Shown here piece after piece: positions 17,009 to 25,659 of a DNA stretch of 64,000 nucleotides (position 1 is its first letter; the number at the start of each line of letters is the position of its first letter). This DNA comes from Bog-756 sp963725395. Its GTDB lineage: Bacteria; Actinomycetota; Acidimicrobiia; Acidimicrobiales; RAAP-2. A program made the position numbers and the translations under genes. The notes beneath the pieces are model-generated. The model was not told where the DNA came from. It saw only the letters and a list, made by a program, of their open reading frames with translations, and did not search any database. The stretch lies in contig CAVRYH010000010.1 of assembly GCA_963725395.1 (NCBI GenBank), positions 88,471-152,470 on the forward strand. Reading direction: 5' to 3'.

Positions 17009-18333
17009 GCACGGCTCCCGGCCCGATCCCGGTGCTGACGGCGACCGGGTCGTTCACGTGGAGCGACGCCGTGCTGGTCATCGTGGTCATCGTCCTGCTC
17101 GGCGCCTCGGCCGTCCTGGCCCTGGCCGAGACCAGCCTGGTCCGCATGAGCCGCGCCAAGGCCATGGCCCTCGTCGAGGACCGGCGTCGGGGTGCCAAGG
17201 TGCTGGTCCGCCTCACCGAGAACCCCCAGGGGTTCCTCAACCCGGTGCTCCTGTTGGTGCTCATCTGCCAGCTCGTGGTGGCCACGTTGGTCGGGATCCT
17301 GGCTCACAGCTGGTTCGGTGCGTGGGGCGTGGTGGCGGCCACCGTGTTCGAGATCGTCGTGATCTTCGTGCTGGGCGAGGCGGTCCCGAAGAACTGGGCG
17401 GTGCACCATCCCGAGCGCGCCGCGCTGGTAAGTGCCCCGCTCGTATCCGCCCTCGTCCAGTTCTGGCCGGTCAAGATGGCATCGGGCGCGCTGATCGGCC
17501 TGGCCAATCTGCTCATCGGGGAGCAGGGCCAGTACCTCGGTTCCGCCGTGACGGAGTCCGAGCTGTTGGCCATGGCGGACGTGGCCGTCGAGGGGGAGGT
17601 CATCGAGACCGAGGAACGCGCGCTGATCCACTCGATCATCGAGTTCGGCGACACCGTCGTACGCGAGGTCATGGTGCCCCGGCCCGACATGGTGACCGTG
17701 GGAGTGGACGAGACGGTGGAGGCGACCCTGGAGCAGGCCCTCGAGGCGGGGTTCAGCCGCATCCCGGCGGTGGAGCAGCAGGTGGACGACGTCGTCGGGA
17801 TCGCCTACACGAAGGACCTGATCCGCTCGGTCCGGGCCGGAGAGGGGTCCGAGGCCGTGAGGTCGCACCTGCGGGTCGCCCACTTCGTCCCCGAGACCAA
17901 GCGGGTCTCGGACCTGATGCGGGAGATGCAGTCCGAGAAGTTCCATCAGGCCGTGGTGGTCGACGAGTACGGCGGGACCGCCGGTCTGGTGACCCTGGAG
18001 GACCTCATCGAAGAGCTGGTGGGCGAGATCGTCGACGAGTTCGACGTGGAGGAGGCACCCTTCGAGCGCCTGGGCTCGGGCGAGCTGCGGGTCAGCGCCC
18101 GTCTGCCGGTCGACGAGGTGAACGAGCTGATCGATGGCGACCTGCCCACCGGGGCGTGGGACACCGTCGGGGGACTGGTGTTCGACGTGTTGGGCCATGT
18201 CCCCGTCGCCGGTGAGTCGGTCCTGGTCGACGGGGTGCGACTGGTGGCCGAGCGGGTCAACGGCCGTCGCATCGAGCGGGTCAGGATCGTGCCCGTGGCC
18301 GTTGCGGGCCAGGTCGCCGAGGGGGAGGGCTGA
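17005..18333 (+). CDS. CNNM/CorC-type membrane protein (DUF21, CBS pair, CorC_HlyC)
   Basis: This 442-aa membrane protein belongs to the hemolysin C/CorC family, linked to Mg2+ and Co2+ transport. It has an N-terminal DUF21 domain (about 15-200) with several transmembrane segments and ALAETSLVRMSRAKAMALV. A CBS pair follows (about 215-340; VREVMVPRPDMVTV, FHQAVVVDEYGGTAGLVTLEDLIEELVGEI, given here as motif parts), and then a CorC_HlyC domain at the C-terminus. Its place between ybeY and era is conserved in many bacteria. Start GTG overlaps the ybeY stop by 4 bases. Confidence 0.92.
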   Translation: MSTAPGPIPVLTATGSFTWSDAVLVIVVIVLLGASAVLALAETSLVRMSRAKAMALVEDRRRGAKVLVRLTENPQGFLNPVLLLVLICQLVVATLVGILAHSWFGAWGVVAATVFEIVVIFVLGEAVPKNWAVHHPERAALVSAPLVSALVQFWPVKMASGALIGLANLLIGEQGQYLGSAVTESELLAMADVAVEGEVIETEERALIHSIIEFGDTVVREVMVPRPDMVTVGVDETVEATLEQALEAGFSRIPAVEQQVDDVVGIAYTKDLIRSVRAGEGSEAVRSHLRVAHFVPETKRVSDLMREMQSEKFHQAVVVDEYGGTAGLVTLEDLIEELVGEIVDEFDVEEAPFERLGSGELRVSARLPVDEVNELIDGDLPTGAWDTVGGLVFDVLGHVPVAGESVLVDGVRLVAERVNGRRIERVRIVPVAVAGQVAEGEG

Positions 18334-18335
18334 CC

Positions 18336-19310
18336 GTGTTCCGGTCCGGGTTCGTGGCCGTGGTCGGGCGCCCCAACGTGGGCAAGTCGACGCTCGTCAA
18401 CGCCATCGTGGGCACCAAGGTGTCCATCACGTCGCCGCGCCCGAACACCACGCGGTCCCAGGTGCGCGGGGTGCTGACCCGTCCCGACGCCCAGGTCGTC
18501 TTCGTCGACACGCCGGGCTTGCACAAGCCCCGCACGGCGTTGGGCGAGCGTATGAACGAGTCGGCCACCTCCTCGCTCGACGACGTCGACGCCGTGGTGG
18601 CCATGGTCGAGGCCACCGGTGCGGTGGGTCCCGGGGACCGGATGGTGCTGGCCCAGTCGGCCCGCCGGGTCCGGGCCATGGCCCGAGCCACCGCACTCCA
18701 ATGCGAACTCGCCCCCGGTGATGGAGGTGCCGGGACGGCAGAGGTTCAGCCCGAGGGCGATCCGACCCTGCTCGTCGTGGTCAACAAGATCGACCGGGTC
18801 GGGGGGGACGGTGTGCTGACCCACCTCAGTGCGGTGTCCGACGTGATCGCCGCCATCGACCTCGAGGACGGCCAGCCCCCGGTCCCCGTCGAGTACTTCC
18901 CGGTGTCGGCCACCTCCGGCGAGGGGGTGGGTGCCCTCGTCGACGCCGTCGTGGCGCGGATGCCCGAGGGGCCCCGCTACTACCCCGAGGGCATGGTCAC
19001 CGACGTGGCCGAGGCGTTCTGGGTGGCCGACCTGGTCAGAGAGGAGCTCTTGCACCGGGTGCAGGACGAGCTGCCCCACAGCATCGCCTGTCGGGTCACC
19101 GAGTGGGAGTGGCCCCGGGTGCGGTGCGAGATCCTCGTCGAGCGCGACTCGCAGAAGGGGATCGTGATCGGCAAGGGTGGCGTGACCCTGAAAGAGGTCG
19201 GCACCGCGGTGCGCAAGCAGATGCCACCGGGTGCCTACCTCGAGCTCTTCGTGCGGGTGGAGAAGCGCTGGCAACACCGAGAGGATGCGCTCGACCGCCT
19301 CGGCTTCTGA
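18336..19310 (+). CDS. era: GTPase Era with a long insertion in the G domain
   Basis: Era binds 16S rRNA and helps 30S assembly. Visible are G1 GRPNVGKST (11-19), switch I with RPNTTRSQVRGV, G3 DTPG, G4 NKID and the C-terminal KH domain loop IVIGKGGVTLKEVG. The length, 324 aa, exceeds the usual ~300. The extra residues sit between the helix after MVLAQSARRV and the strand before NKID, in a low-complexity stretch including GDGGAGTAEVQPEGD. The GTG start lies 2 bases after the preceding stop, closing the phoH-ybeY-corC-era operon. Confidence 0.93.
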   Translation: MFRSGFVAVVGRPNVGKSTLVNAIVGTKVSITSPRPNTTRSQVRGVLTRPDAQVVFVDTPGLHKPRTALGERMNESATSSLDDVDAVVAMVEATGAVGPGDRMVLAQSARRVRAMARATALQCELAPGDGGAGTAEVQPEGDPTLLVVVNKIDRVGGDGVLTHLSAVSDVIAAIDLEDGQPPVPVEYFPVSATSGEGVGALVDAVVARMPEGPRYYPEGMVTDVAEAFWVADLVREELLHRVQDELPHSIACRVTEWEWPRVRCEILVERDSQKGIVIGKGGVTLKEVGTAVRKQMPPGAYLELFVRVEKRWQHREDALDRLGF

Positions 19311-19385
19311 CCGGCCCCCGTCCGCTCGGCCCCGGCCCCGGCCCCCGGTAGCGTCGCGGGTCCGAGCCCGCGGTTCCTTTGGGGA

Positions 19386-21518
19386 TCAGTCCTCTTCGGC
19401 GATGCGCCGGAGGAAGTCCACCACCTCGGCCCGGTCCACCGTGCGCTTCATGGGCGGGACCCGGGCCAGCAGCGCCCCCCGGTAGCGGGCGGTGGCGAGG
19501 CGGCTGTCCAGCACGGCGACCACCCCGCGGTCCTGCGCCGACCGGATCAGCCGGCCGGCACCCTGGGCGAGGAGGGTGCCGGCACGAGGGAGGTCGACCG
19601 AGCTGAAGGCCGACGGGCCGGCCCGTTCCCGGCGAGCCTCGAGCACCGGGTCGTCCGGCCTCGGGAACGGGATCCTGTCCAGGGTGACCATGCTCAGGGT
19701 GCGGCCGGGGATGTCCACCCCCTGCCAGAAGCCGAGCGTGGCGAACAGGCAGGCCGCCTCGTCACCGGTGAAGGCGTCGACCAGGGCCGGCTTGGGCAGG
19801 TCCGACTGGGCCAGCAGGGGAAAAGGGAGGCGGGGCGCCAGCGCGTCACGGGCGGCGTTCATGGCCCGCCAGCTGGTGAACAGGGCCAGTGTGCGACCGC
19901 CCGCCGCGTTGATCAGCACCTCGAGCTCATCGTGGAGGGCGGGCTCGGACTCGGGGCGCCGCCGGTCGGGCAGCGACTGGGCCACGTACAGCAGCGCGTG
20001 GTCGCGGTAGTCGAACGGACTGCCCACATCGAGTTCGTCACACTGCTCTGGCGGCAGGCCGAGCCGCTCCTGGAGTCCGATGGGCACCGTGGCCGACGTG
20101 AGGACGCCGGTCACCGTCCCCCACAGGTGCTCGGACAGCAGCGGGCCGACGTCGATGGGTGAGACCCGCAGGGCGGCCGAGCGGGCGCCGCCGTCGACCC
20201 AGGCCACCTCGTCATCGGTGAGCGCGCCCACTCTGGCCAGGTCGGCGGCTAGGTGACCGGCGGCCAGCAGGACGCGGTCCCGGCGTGACCGCGCCGATGA
20301 AGGCTCGTCATCGCCGGCCTCCCGTTCCGCCCGACGCAGGGCGTCGACCAGCCGGCCGACCCGGCCCGTTGCCAGGGTCAGGGTCTCGGCGAGGGAAGGG
20401 CCCGCCTCGTGGACGGCCGGCTCGGGGCGCGCCTTCGACCGGGCCGCTGTGACCTCCGGTGGGGCCAGGCCGAGTTCGAACCCCATCGGCTCGGATCCCG
20501 GGCGGTCGGCGTCACTGGTCCCGTCCGCCTCGTCGGGCACGCTCCTGGCGGCTTCGGGGCCGAGGTCGGCCCGGGGGACCCGGATCCCGGCCAGGGGCCG
20601 CAGGGCACGCTGCAGCAGCTCGCCGACGTCGGCGACGGCGTCGGCGGGATCGAGCCGCCCCGTGCCCTCGCCGAGCAGAGGCCGGGCGGTGGCGGCGAGG
20701 GCCCGGAAGCGTCCCGGTCCGATCTCCACGCCGAGGCTGTCGGTCATCACCTCTTCGACCTCGTGGGCCTCGTCGAGTACGACCACCTCGTGCGGGGGCA
20801 GCACCGCGCCGCCGCTGGCCAGGTGGGCCCCGTAGAGGTGGGTGTTGACCACCACCACCTCGGCCTCGGCCGCCCGGGCCCTCGCCTCCTCGGCGAAGCA
20901 CTCCCGACCCGATGGGCACCGGAAGGCTCCCGGACACTCGCGGGCGGTCGTCGACACCATGGCCCAGGCCCGGTAGTGGGGCTCGAAGTCGAGCTCGGAC
21001 CGGTCCCCGGTGGTTGTCTGGTCGGCCCACCGGACCAGGCGCCGGACCTGGTCCCCGAGTCGCCCGGTCTCCACCGCGTCGGTGCCCGTCCCCTCGGTGA
21101 GGGTGTCGTCGGCGTCGGGCGGATCGGCCGCTCCGGGTTGGAGCGAGAGCTGGTCACCGCGTCCACCCACCTCGGTGACCCGCTGCCGGCAGAGGTAGTT
21201 GCTCCGGCCCTTCAGGACGGCGAAGGTGAACGCGCCCTTCAACGCCCGCGCCACCAGGGGGAGGTCCTTGGTGGCCAACTGGTCCTGGAGGGCCTTGGTG
21301 GCCGTGGCCACCACCACCCGCCGGCCGGACAGGGCGGCCGGGACCAGGTAGGCCAGCGACTTACCGGTGCCGGTGCCGGCCTGGACCACGAGATGGCGCT
21401 GCCCGACGATCGACTGCGCCACCGCCACCGCCATCTGGCGCTGTCCCTCGCGCTGCTCTCCGCCCCCGGGGAGCGCCCCGGCCACCTCCGCCAGCGTGGC
21501 GGTCACCTCGTCGGTCAT
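19386..21518 (-). CDS. DinG-like ATP-dependent DNA helicase (XPD family)
   Basis: This 710-aa superfamily 2 helicase of the DinG/YoaA type unwinds DNA structures during repair. Walker A appears as VQAGTGTGKSLAYLVPAA (about 45-62) and Walker B as VVLDEAHEVEEV. Cysteines suited to a 4Fe-4S cluster lie in NYLCRQR and in ECPGAFRCPSGRECF. The C-terminal helicase half has LFTSWRAMNAARDALAP, FWQGVDIPGRTLSMV and the arginine-rich QGAGRLIRSAQDRGVV. The ATG at 21518 has TAGGGT 6 bases upstream. It converges on era. Confidence 0.9.
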   Translation of the reverse strand: MTDEVTATLAEVAGALPGGGEQREGQRQMAVAVAQSIVGQRHLVVQAGTGTGKSLAYLVPAALSGRRVVVATATKALQDQLATKDLPLVARALKGAFTFAVLKGRSNYLCRQRVTEVGGRGDQLSLQPGAADPPDADDTLTEGTGTDAVETGRLGDQVRRLVRWADQTTTGDRSELDFEPHYRAWAMVSTTARECPGAFRCPSGRECFAEEARARAAEAEVVVVNTHLYGAHLASGGAVLPPHEVVVLDEAHEVEEVMTDSLGVEIGPGRFRALAATARPLLGEGTGRLDPADAVADVGELLQRALRPLAGIRVPRADLGPEAARSVPDEADGTSDADRPGSEPMGFELGLAPPEVTAARSKARPEPAVHEAGPSLAETLTLATGRVGRLVDALRRAEREAGDDEPSSARSRRDRVLLAAGHLAADLARVGALTDDEVAWVDGGARSAALRVSPIDVGPLLSEHLWGTVTGVLTSATVPIGLQERLGLPPEQCDELDVGSPFDYRDHALLYVAQSLPDRRRPESEPALHDELEVLINAAGGRTLALFTSWRAMNAARDALAPRLPFPLLAQSDLPKPALVDAFTGDEAACLFATLGFWQGVDIPGRTLSMVTLDRIPFPRPDDPVLEARRERAGPSAFSSVDLPRAGTLLAQGAGRLIRSAQDRGVVAVLDSRLATARYRGALLARVPPMKRTVDRAEVVDFLRRIAEED

Positions 21519-21524
21519 CCACCG

Positions 21525-21530
21525 ACCCTA
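21525..21530 (-). promoter_or_regulatory. -10 hexamer TAGGGT of the DinG-like gene, leaderless
   Basis: On the minus strand GG-TAGGGT (21530 to 21525) is followed after 6 bases by the ATG at 21518, with no ribosome binding site. Confidence 0.55.
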
Positions 21531-21564
21531 CCGGTGGCCCCCGCCCTCGACGGGCCGGCGCTCG

Positions 21565-22321
21565 TCAGTGCCACTCCACGGCCAGGCCGACGGCGACCCC
21601 GAGGCCGACGGCGACCACGACCCACCGCAGCGCACCGGCTGGGAGGCGACGTCCGTACCTGCCCCCCACCTGACCGCCGATCACCGATCCGAGGGCGATC
21701 AGGCCCGCCACCGACCACGCCACGTGCGTGGTGGCGACGAAGAACACCGCAGCCACGGCGTTGGCGGTGAACGCCAGGACGTTCTTCGCCCCGTTGAGGC
21801 GTTGGAGGTCGTCGTCGATGAAGATGGCGAGAAGCGCGATCAGTATCACGCCCTGGGCCGCGCCGAAGTAGCCCCCGTAGATGCCGGTGAGGAAGACGCC
21901 GGCCAAGAGCGCAGCGCCACCGTGCTCATGGTGCCCGCGGGACTGGAGGGCGGCCCTCATCCGCGGCTGGAGGGCCATGAGGACGGCGGCCACGGCGATG
22001 AGAGCGGGAACGACCGCCTTGAACACGCTGTGGGGGAGGGCGAGGAGGAGCGCGGCGCCGAGCAGCGAGCCGAGGATCGACGCCGAGCCCAGACGGAGCA
22101 GTCGGCCGCGCTGGCCGGCCAGCTCCCGGCGGTAGGCCACCGTCGCGCTCGGCGTTGCCCGGGACGAGGCCCACCGTGTTGGACACGTTGGCCAGCACCG
22201 GGGGGTAGCCCAGTGCTACCAGGGTCGGGAAGGTGATGAGCGACCCCGATCCGACGATGACGTTGATGGTGCCGGCGACGACACCGGCGGCGAAGATGGC
22301 CAGTGCGGCCCACGGGGACAT
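21565..22321 (-). CDS. TauE/SafE (DUF81) sulfite-exporter family permease, frameshifted
   Basis: This is a membrane protein of about 250 aa with 7-8 hydrophobic segments. The first frame starts MSPWAALAIFAAGVVAGTIN and has the family's VGSGSLITFPTLVALGYPPV and ANVSNTVGLVPGNA. The rest is in another frame, from AYRRELAGQRGRLLRLGSAS to the stop at 21565, including GIYGGYFGAAQGVI. One extra base near 22150 explains the break. The family exports or imports small organic or sulfur anions; the substrate is unknown. It lies upstream of the DinG-like gene on the same strand. Confidence 0.82.
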
Positions 22322-22426
22322 GGGGAGGGTTTAGCGCCCGGCGCCCCGGTGCTCCAAACAGGGGAGGGGGAGGGTGACTCCGGGCGTCGGGCCGGCGGTC
22401 GGGCACTCGGCCCGACGCCGAGGCGA

Positions 22427-22432
22427 TAGGTT
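22427..22432 (+). promoter_or_regulatory. -10 hexamer TAGGTT of uppS, leaderless
   Basis: TAGGTT lies 6 bases before the GTG at 22439, with no ribosome binding site. Confidence 0.5.
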
Positions 22433-22438
22433 CGCAGG

Positions 22439-23209
22439 GTGCACCAGGATCATCAAGCCGCTGACGAACAGGGGGGACTTCCGAGGCCCCTGGTCTCGTT
22501 GTCGGATCTGGTCGGCGGTCCGATCCCCGTCCATGTCGCCTGCGTCATGGACGGCAACGGCCGGTGGGCGGCCCGGCGTGGCCTTCCCCGGACCGACGGG
22601 CACGCGGCCGGTGAGGCGGCGCTGCTCGACGCGGTCGAGGGGGCGCTCGAGCTCGGTGTTCCCTGGATCACCATGTACGCGTTCTCGACCGAGAACTGGC
22701 GCCGGCCCGCCGACGAGGTGCGGTACCTGATGGGCTTCAACGAGAGCCTCCTCATGCGTCGCCGCGACGAGCTGCACGACAAAGGGGTGCGCATCCGGTT
22801 CGCCGGCCGGCGCGACTGGCGGGTGCCCAAGCGGGTGCTCCGCCGCATGGACGAATCGATCGAGCTGACCTCGGCCAACCGGCGCTGCACCCTCACGATG
22901 GCGTTCAATTACGGAGGCCGGGCGGAGATCGTCGACGCCGTGCGGCGGCTGGTGGCCGACGGGGTGCCGGCCGACAAGGTGAACGAGAAGGCCATCCGCT
23001 CCCGCCTCTACTTCCCCGACCAGCCCGATCCCGATCTGGTGATCCGCACCTCGGGTGAGCACCGGATCTCCAACTTCCTCCTGTGGCAGCTGGCCTACAG
23101 CGAGCTGGTGTTCGACGACGTGCTGTGGCCGGACTTCCGCCGGAACCATCTGTTCGAGGCGGTGCGCGATTTCCAGCGGCGTCAACGCCGTTACGGTGGG
23201 GTCACGTGA
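22439..23209 (+). CDS. uppS: Isoprenyl (undecaprenyl) diphosphate synthase
   Basis: This cis-prenyltransferase extends farnesyl diphosphate with isopentenyl diphosphate to make the lipid carrier for peptidoglycan and glycan synthesis. The 256-aa protein shows CVMDGNGRWA with catalytic Asp38, then MYAFSTENWRRP and RTSGEHRISNFLLWQLAYSE near the C-terminus, followed by WPDFR. A variable N-terminus of about 25 residues precedes the conserved core. It has its own leaderless promoter and overlaps the next gene by one base of the stop codon (TGATG). Its product would also serve the Wzx and PAP2 proteins encoded upstream. Confidence 0.95.
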   Translation: MHQDHQAADEQGGLPRPLVSLSDLVGGPIPVHVACVMDGNGRWAARRGLPRTDGHAAGEAALLDAVEGALELGVPWITMYAFSTENWRRPADEVRYLMGFNESLLMRRRDELHDKGVRIRFAGRRDWRVPKRVLRRMDESIELTSANRRCTLTMAFNYGGRAEIVDAVRRLVADGVPADKVNEKAIRSRLYFPDQPDPDLVIRTSGEHRISNFLLWQLAYSELVFDDVLWPDFRRNHLFEAVRDFQRRQRRYGGVT

Positions 23210-23583
23210 TGAGCGACCAGACCGCCGAACAGCCCCCCGGCCACCGGCCGCGTGATCCGTCGGAGGATCGTGCGCCCCACCGCCGCGCCCGACCGCCGCG
23301 CGACGATGCCGGTGGGGTGTGGATCGTCACCGGTGTCGTCCTCGCCTTGGTGGTCTACGGACTGGTCGTCCTCATGGACATGGCCGGGTTCACCGAGGTG
23401 CTGCCCCTCGTGGTGCTTCCCCCGGTGGTCGTCGGGCTCATCGCCGCCAACAGCCTGCTCGGTGGCGGCCGTACCCGTGGCCGCGCTGCCGCGCCGGTCG
23501 GGCCCGACCGGATGACGGGTGCGGGTGACGGGGCCGGGACGGACGGACGTCCGGTCGCAGGGGAGCCCCACTCGCCGCGATGA
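23209..23583 (+). CDS. Small membrane protein of unknown function
   Basis: This 124-aa protein has a hydrophilic, Arg/Pro-rich N-terminus of about 40 residues. Two hydrophobic helices follow (GVWIVTGVVLALVVYGLVVL and PLVVLPPVVVGLIAANSLLG), then a charged Gly-rich tail. I do not recognise a family. The ATG overlaps the uppS stop and the stop overlaps the recO ATG, so it is translationally coupled between uppS and recO. Confidence 0.7.
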   Translation: MSDQTAEQPPGHRPRDPSEDRAPHRRARPPRDDAGGVWIVTGVVLALVVYGLVVLMDMAGFTEVLPLVVLPPVVVGLIAANSLLGGGRTRGRAAAPVGPDRMTGAGDGAGTDGRPVAGEPHSPR

Positions 23584-24305
23584 CCCTTTTTCGCGACCGG
23601 GGCATGGTGCTTCGCACCATCCGGCTGGGCGAGGCGGACCGGATCGTCACCCTGATGACCGAGGACCACGGCAAGGTGCGGGCGGTGGCCAAGGGCGTAC
23701 GGCGCACCACCTCCAAGTTCGGGTCGCGCCTCGAGCCCCTCAGTCACGTGGCCCTGCTCGGGTGGCAGGGTCGTGGCGACCTGGACACGATCAACCAGGT
23801 CGAGGTGATCGACACCTTCCGCGCCGTCCGCGAGGATCTCGACCGCATGTCCGCAGCCATGTCGATGCTGGAGGTGGTCGACCAGGTCGGCCAGGAGCGC
23901 CACGCCAACCCCCGCCTGTACGAGATGCTGGTCGGAGCCATTGCCGCTCTGGCCGACCGGGACTCGCCGATGGTGGCGCCCGCGTTCTTCTTGAAAGTGC
24001 TGGGGCTCGAGGGATCGGCCCCGGTCCTCGACGTGTGCGTCTCGTGCGGCCAGGACGACAGCGGGGAGCTGGTGGCATTCGACCTGGTGGAGGGGGGTGT
24101 GCTGTGCCGCAACTGCCGGCGGGGCCGGTCACTGTCGCCTGCCGGGCTGGCATTGCTGCGTCGCACCCTGGGCGGAGGATTGGCCGGCGTCCTCGCCGAG
24201 CCCAGGTCGCCGGTCACCGACGAGGTCACCTCGCTCGCCACCGAGGCCATGGAGGCCCACCTCGACCGCCGGCTCCGGTCGGTCCATTCGGGCCAGGTCT
24301 CCTGA
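23580..24305 (+). CDS. recO: DNA repair protein RecO
   Basis: RecO loads RecA onto SSB-coated DNA in the RecFOR pathway. The 241-aa protein has the N-terminal OB fold starting RDRGMVLRTIRLGEADRIVT and GKVRAVAKGVRRTTSKFG. A helical domain follows, then a zinc-binding pair, CVSCG and CRNCRRG, as in many RecO proteins. The ATG overlaps the upstream stop by 4 bases. uppS-recO linkage is usual in actinobacteria. Confidence 0.93.
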   Translation: MTLFRDRGMVLRTIRLGEADRIVTLMTEDHGKVRAVAKGVRRTTSKFGSRLEPLSHVALLGWQGRGDLDTINQVEVIDTFRAVREDLDRMSAAMSMLEVVDQVGQERHANPRLYEMLVGAIAALADRDSPMVAPAFFLKVLGLEGSAPVLDVCVSCGQDDSGELVAFDLVEGGVLCRNCRRGRSLSPAGLALLRRTLGGGLAGVLAEPRSPVTDEVTSLATEAMEAHLDRRLRSVHSGQVS

Positions 24306-24306
24306 G

Positions 24307-25659
24307 TTGGTCGGGACCGCCGGCCGGACCGCGGTGGTGTGGTTCCGGCGTGACCTGCGCACGGCCGACCACCCCGCCCTTTTGGCCGCGGCGGACGCCG
24401 CCGCGGAGCGGCACGGCCAGGTGGCCCCGCTCTTCGTGGCCGACGGGCGCCTGTTGCGTGGTGCCGGGGCCAATCGCCGGTCCTTCCTGGCCGGCTGCCT
24501 GGCCGCCCTCGACGGGAGCCTCGACGGCTCGTTGAGCCTGCGCCGTGGGCCGAGCACCGCCGCGGTGGGCGAGTTCGCCGCCGAGGTCGGGGCCGACACC
24601 GTGTTCGCCACCGGCGACTGCACACCCTACGGGCGGCGCCGGGACGCCGCGGTGGCCGCCGCCCTGGCCGACGCCGGCCGGACGTTGGCGCTTGTCGGGT
24701 CACCCTACGCGGTGGCCCCGGGCCGGGTGCTGACCGGCGGCGGCTCGCCCTACCGCGTGTTCACCCCGTTCCGACGTGGGTGGTCGGATCACGGTTGGCC
24801 CCCACCGCGCCCGGCCCCCCGGGGGGTCCGCTGGGTGCGGTCCGACTCGGATGTCACCGTGGACGAGATCGGGGCCGAGCCCGTCTCGGCGGCGCTCCCG
24901 GTACCGGGGGAGGCGGCGGCGACCGCTCACCTCGAGGCGTTCCTCGCCGGCCCGGTTGCGAGCTACGACGGCGACCGGGACCGCCCGGACCGCCAGGGGA
25001 CATCGCGGCTGTCGCCGTACCTGCGGTTCGGCTGCATCCATCCCCGTCAGGTCCTGGCCCGGTTGGGCGGGGGACCGGGCGCGCAGGCCTTCCGCTCCGA
25101 GCTGGCCTGGCGCGAGTTCTACGCCGACGTGCTGTGGCACCACCCGTCCTCGGCCTGGGAGTCCCTCTCGGCCGTGGGCGCCCACCTCCGCTGGGACTCC
25201 GGTCCCACCGCCGACCGGAGGTTCGACGCCTGGGCCGCCGGGGCGACCGGCTTCCCCCTCGTCGACGCCGGGATGCGCCAGCTCCGGTCCGAGGGCTGGA
25301 TGCACAACCGGGTCCGGATGCTGACCGCCTCGTTCCTCGTGAAGGACCTGCACGTCGACTGGCGACGCGGGGCGAGGCTCTTCCTCGAGCTCCTGGTCGA
25401 CGGCGACCTGGCGTCCAACAACCACGGCTGGCAGTGGGTGGCCGGCACCGGCACCGACGCCGCCCCCTTCCACCGGGTGTTCAACCCGTCACTCCAGGCC
25501 GAACGGTTCGACCCCGACGGGTCCTACGTGGCCCGTCACGTCCCCGACGCCGGGACGACCGGGTATCCGCGGCCGATCGTCGACCACGCGGCGGAGCGGG
25601 TCGAGGCGCTCGACCGATGGCAGGAGGCCAAACTGGCGCTGGCCGGGTCGGCGCCGTGA
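24307..25659 (+). CDS. phr: Deoxyribodipyrimidine photolyase (class I photolyase/cryptochrome)
   Basis: Photolyase repairs UV pyrimidine dimers using FADH- and blue light. The protein of about 450 aa begins AVVWFRRDLRTADHPALLAA. The FAD domain has GTSRLSPYLRFGCIHPRQVL, WREFYADVLWHHP, GFPLVDAGMRQLRSEGWMHN and the hallmark NNHGWQWVAGTGTDAAP. The TTG at 24307, right after the recO stop, is the likely start; GTGs at 24334 or 24337 are alternatives. It overlaps hemW by 4 bases. Class I rather than (6-4) is inferred from the WQWVAGTGTD block. Confidence 0.92.
   Translation: MVGTAGRTAVVWFRRDLRTADHPALLAAADAAAERHGQVAPLFVADGRLLRGAGANRRSFLAGCLAALDGSLDGSLSLRRGPSTAAVGEFAAEVGADTVFATGDCTPYGRRRDAAVAAALADAGRTLALVGSPYAVAPGRVLTGGGSPYRVFTPFRRGWSDHGWPPPRPAPRGVRWVRSDSDVTVDEIGAEPVSAALPVPGEAAATAHLEAFLAGPVASYDGDRDRPDRQGTSRLSPYLRFGCIHPRQVLARLGGGPGAQAFRSELAWREFYADVLWHHPSSAWESLSAVGAHLRWDSGPTADRRFDAWAAGATGFPLVDAGMRQLRSEGWMHNRVRMLTASFLVKDLHVDWRRGARLFLELLVDGDLASNNHGWQWVAGTGTDAAPFHRVFNPSLQAERFDPDGSYVARHVPDAGTTGYPRPIVDHAAERVEALDRWQEAKLALAGSAP

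Noticed and set aside
20409..21770. Long plus-strand open frame opposite the DinG-like gene
   Set aside because: Composition is that of an antisense shadow; the minus strand has clear helicase motifs.
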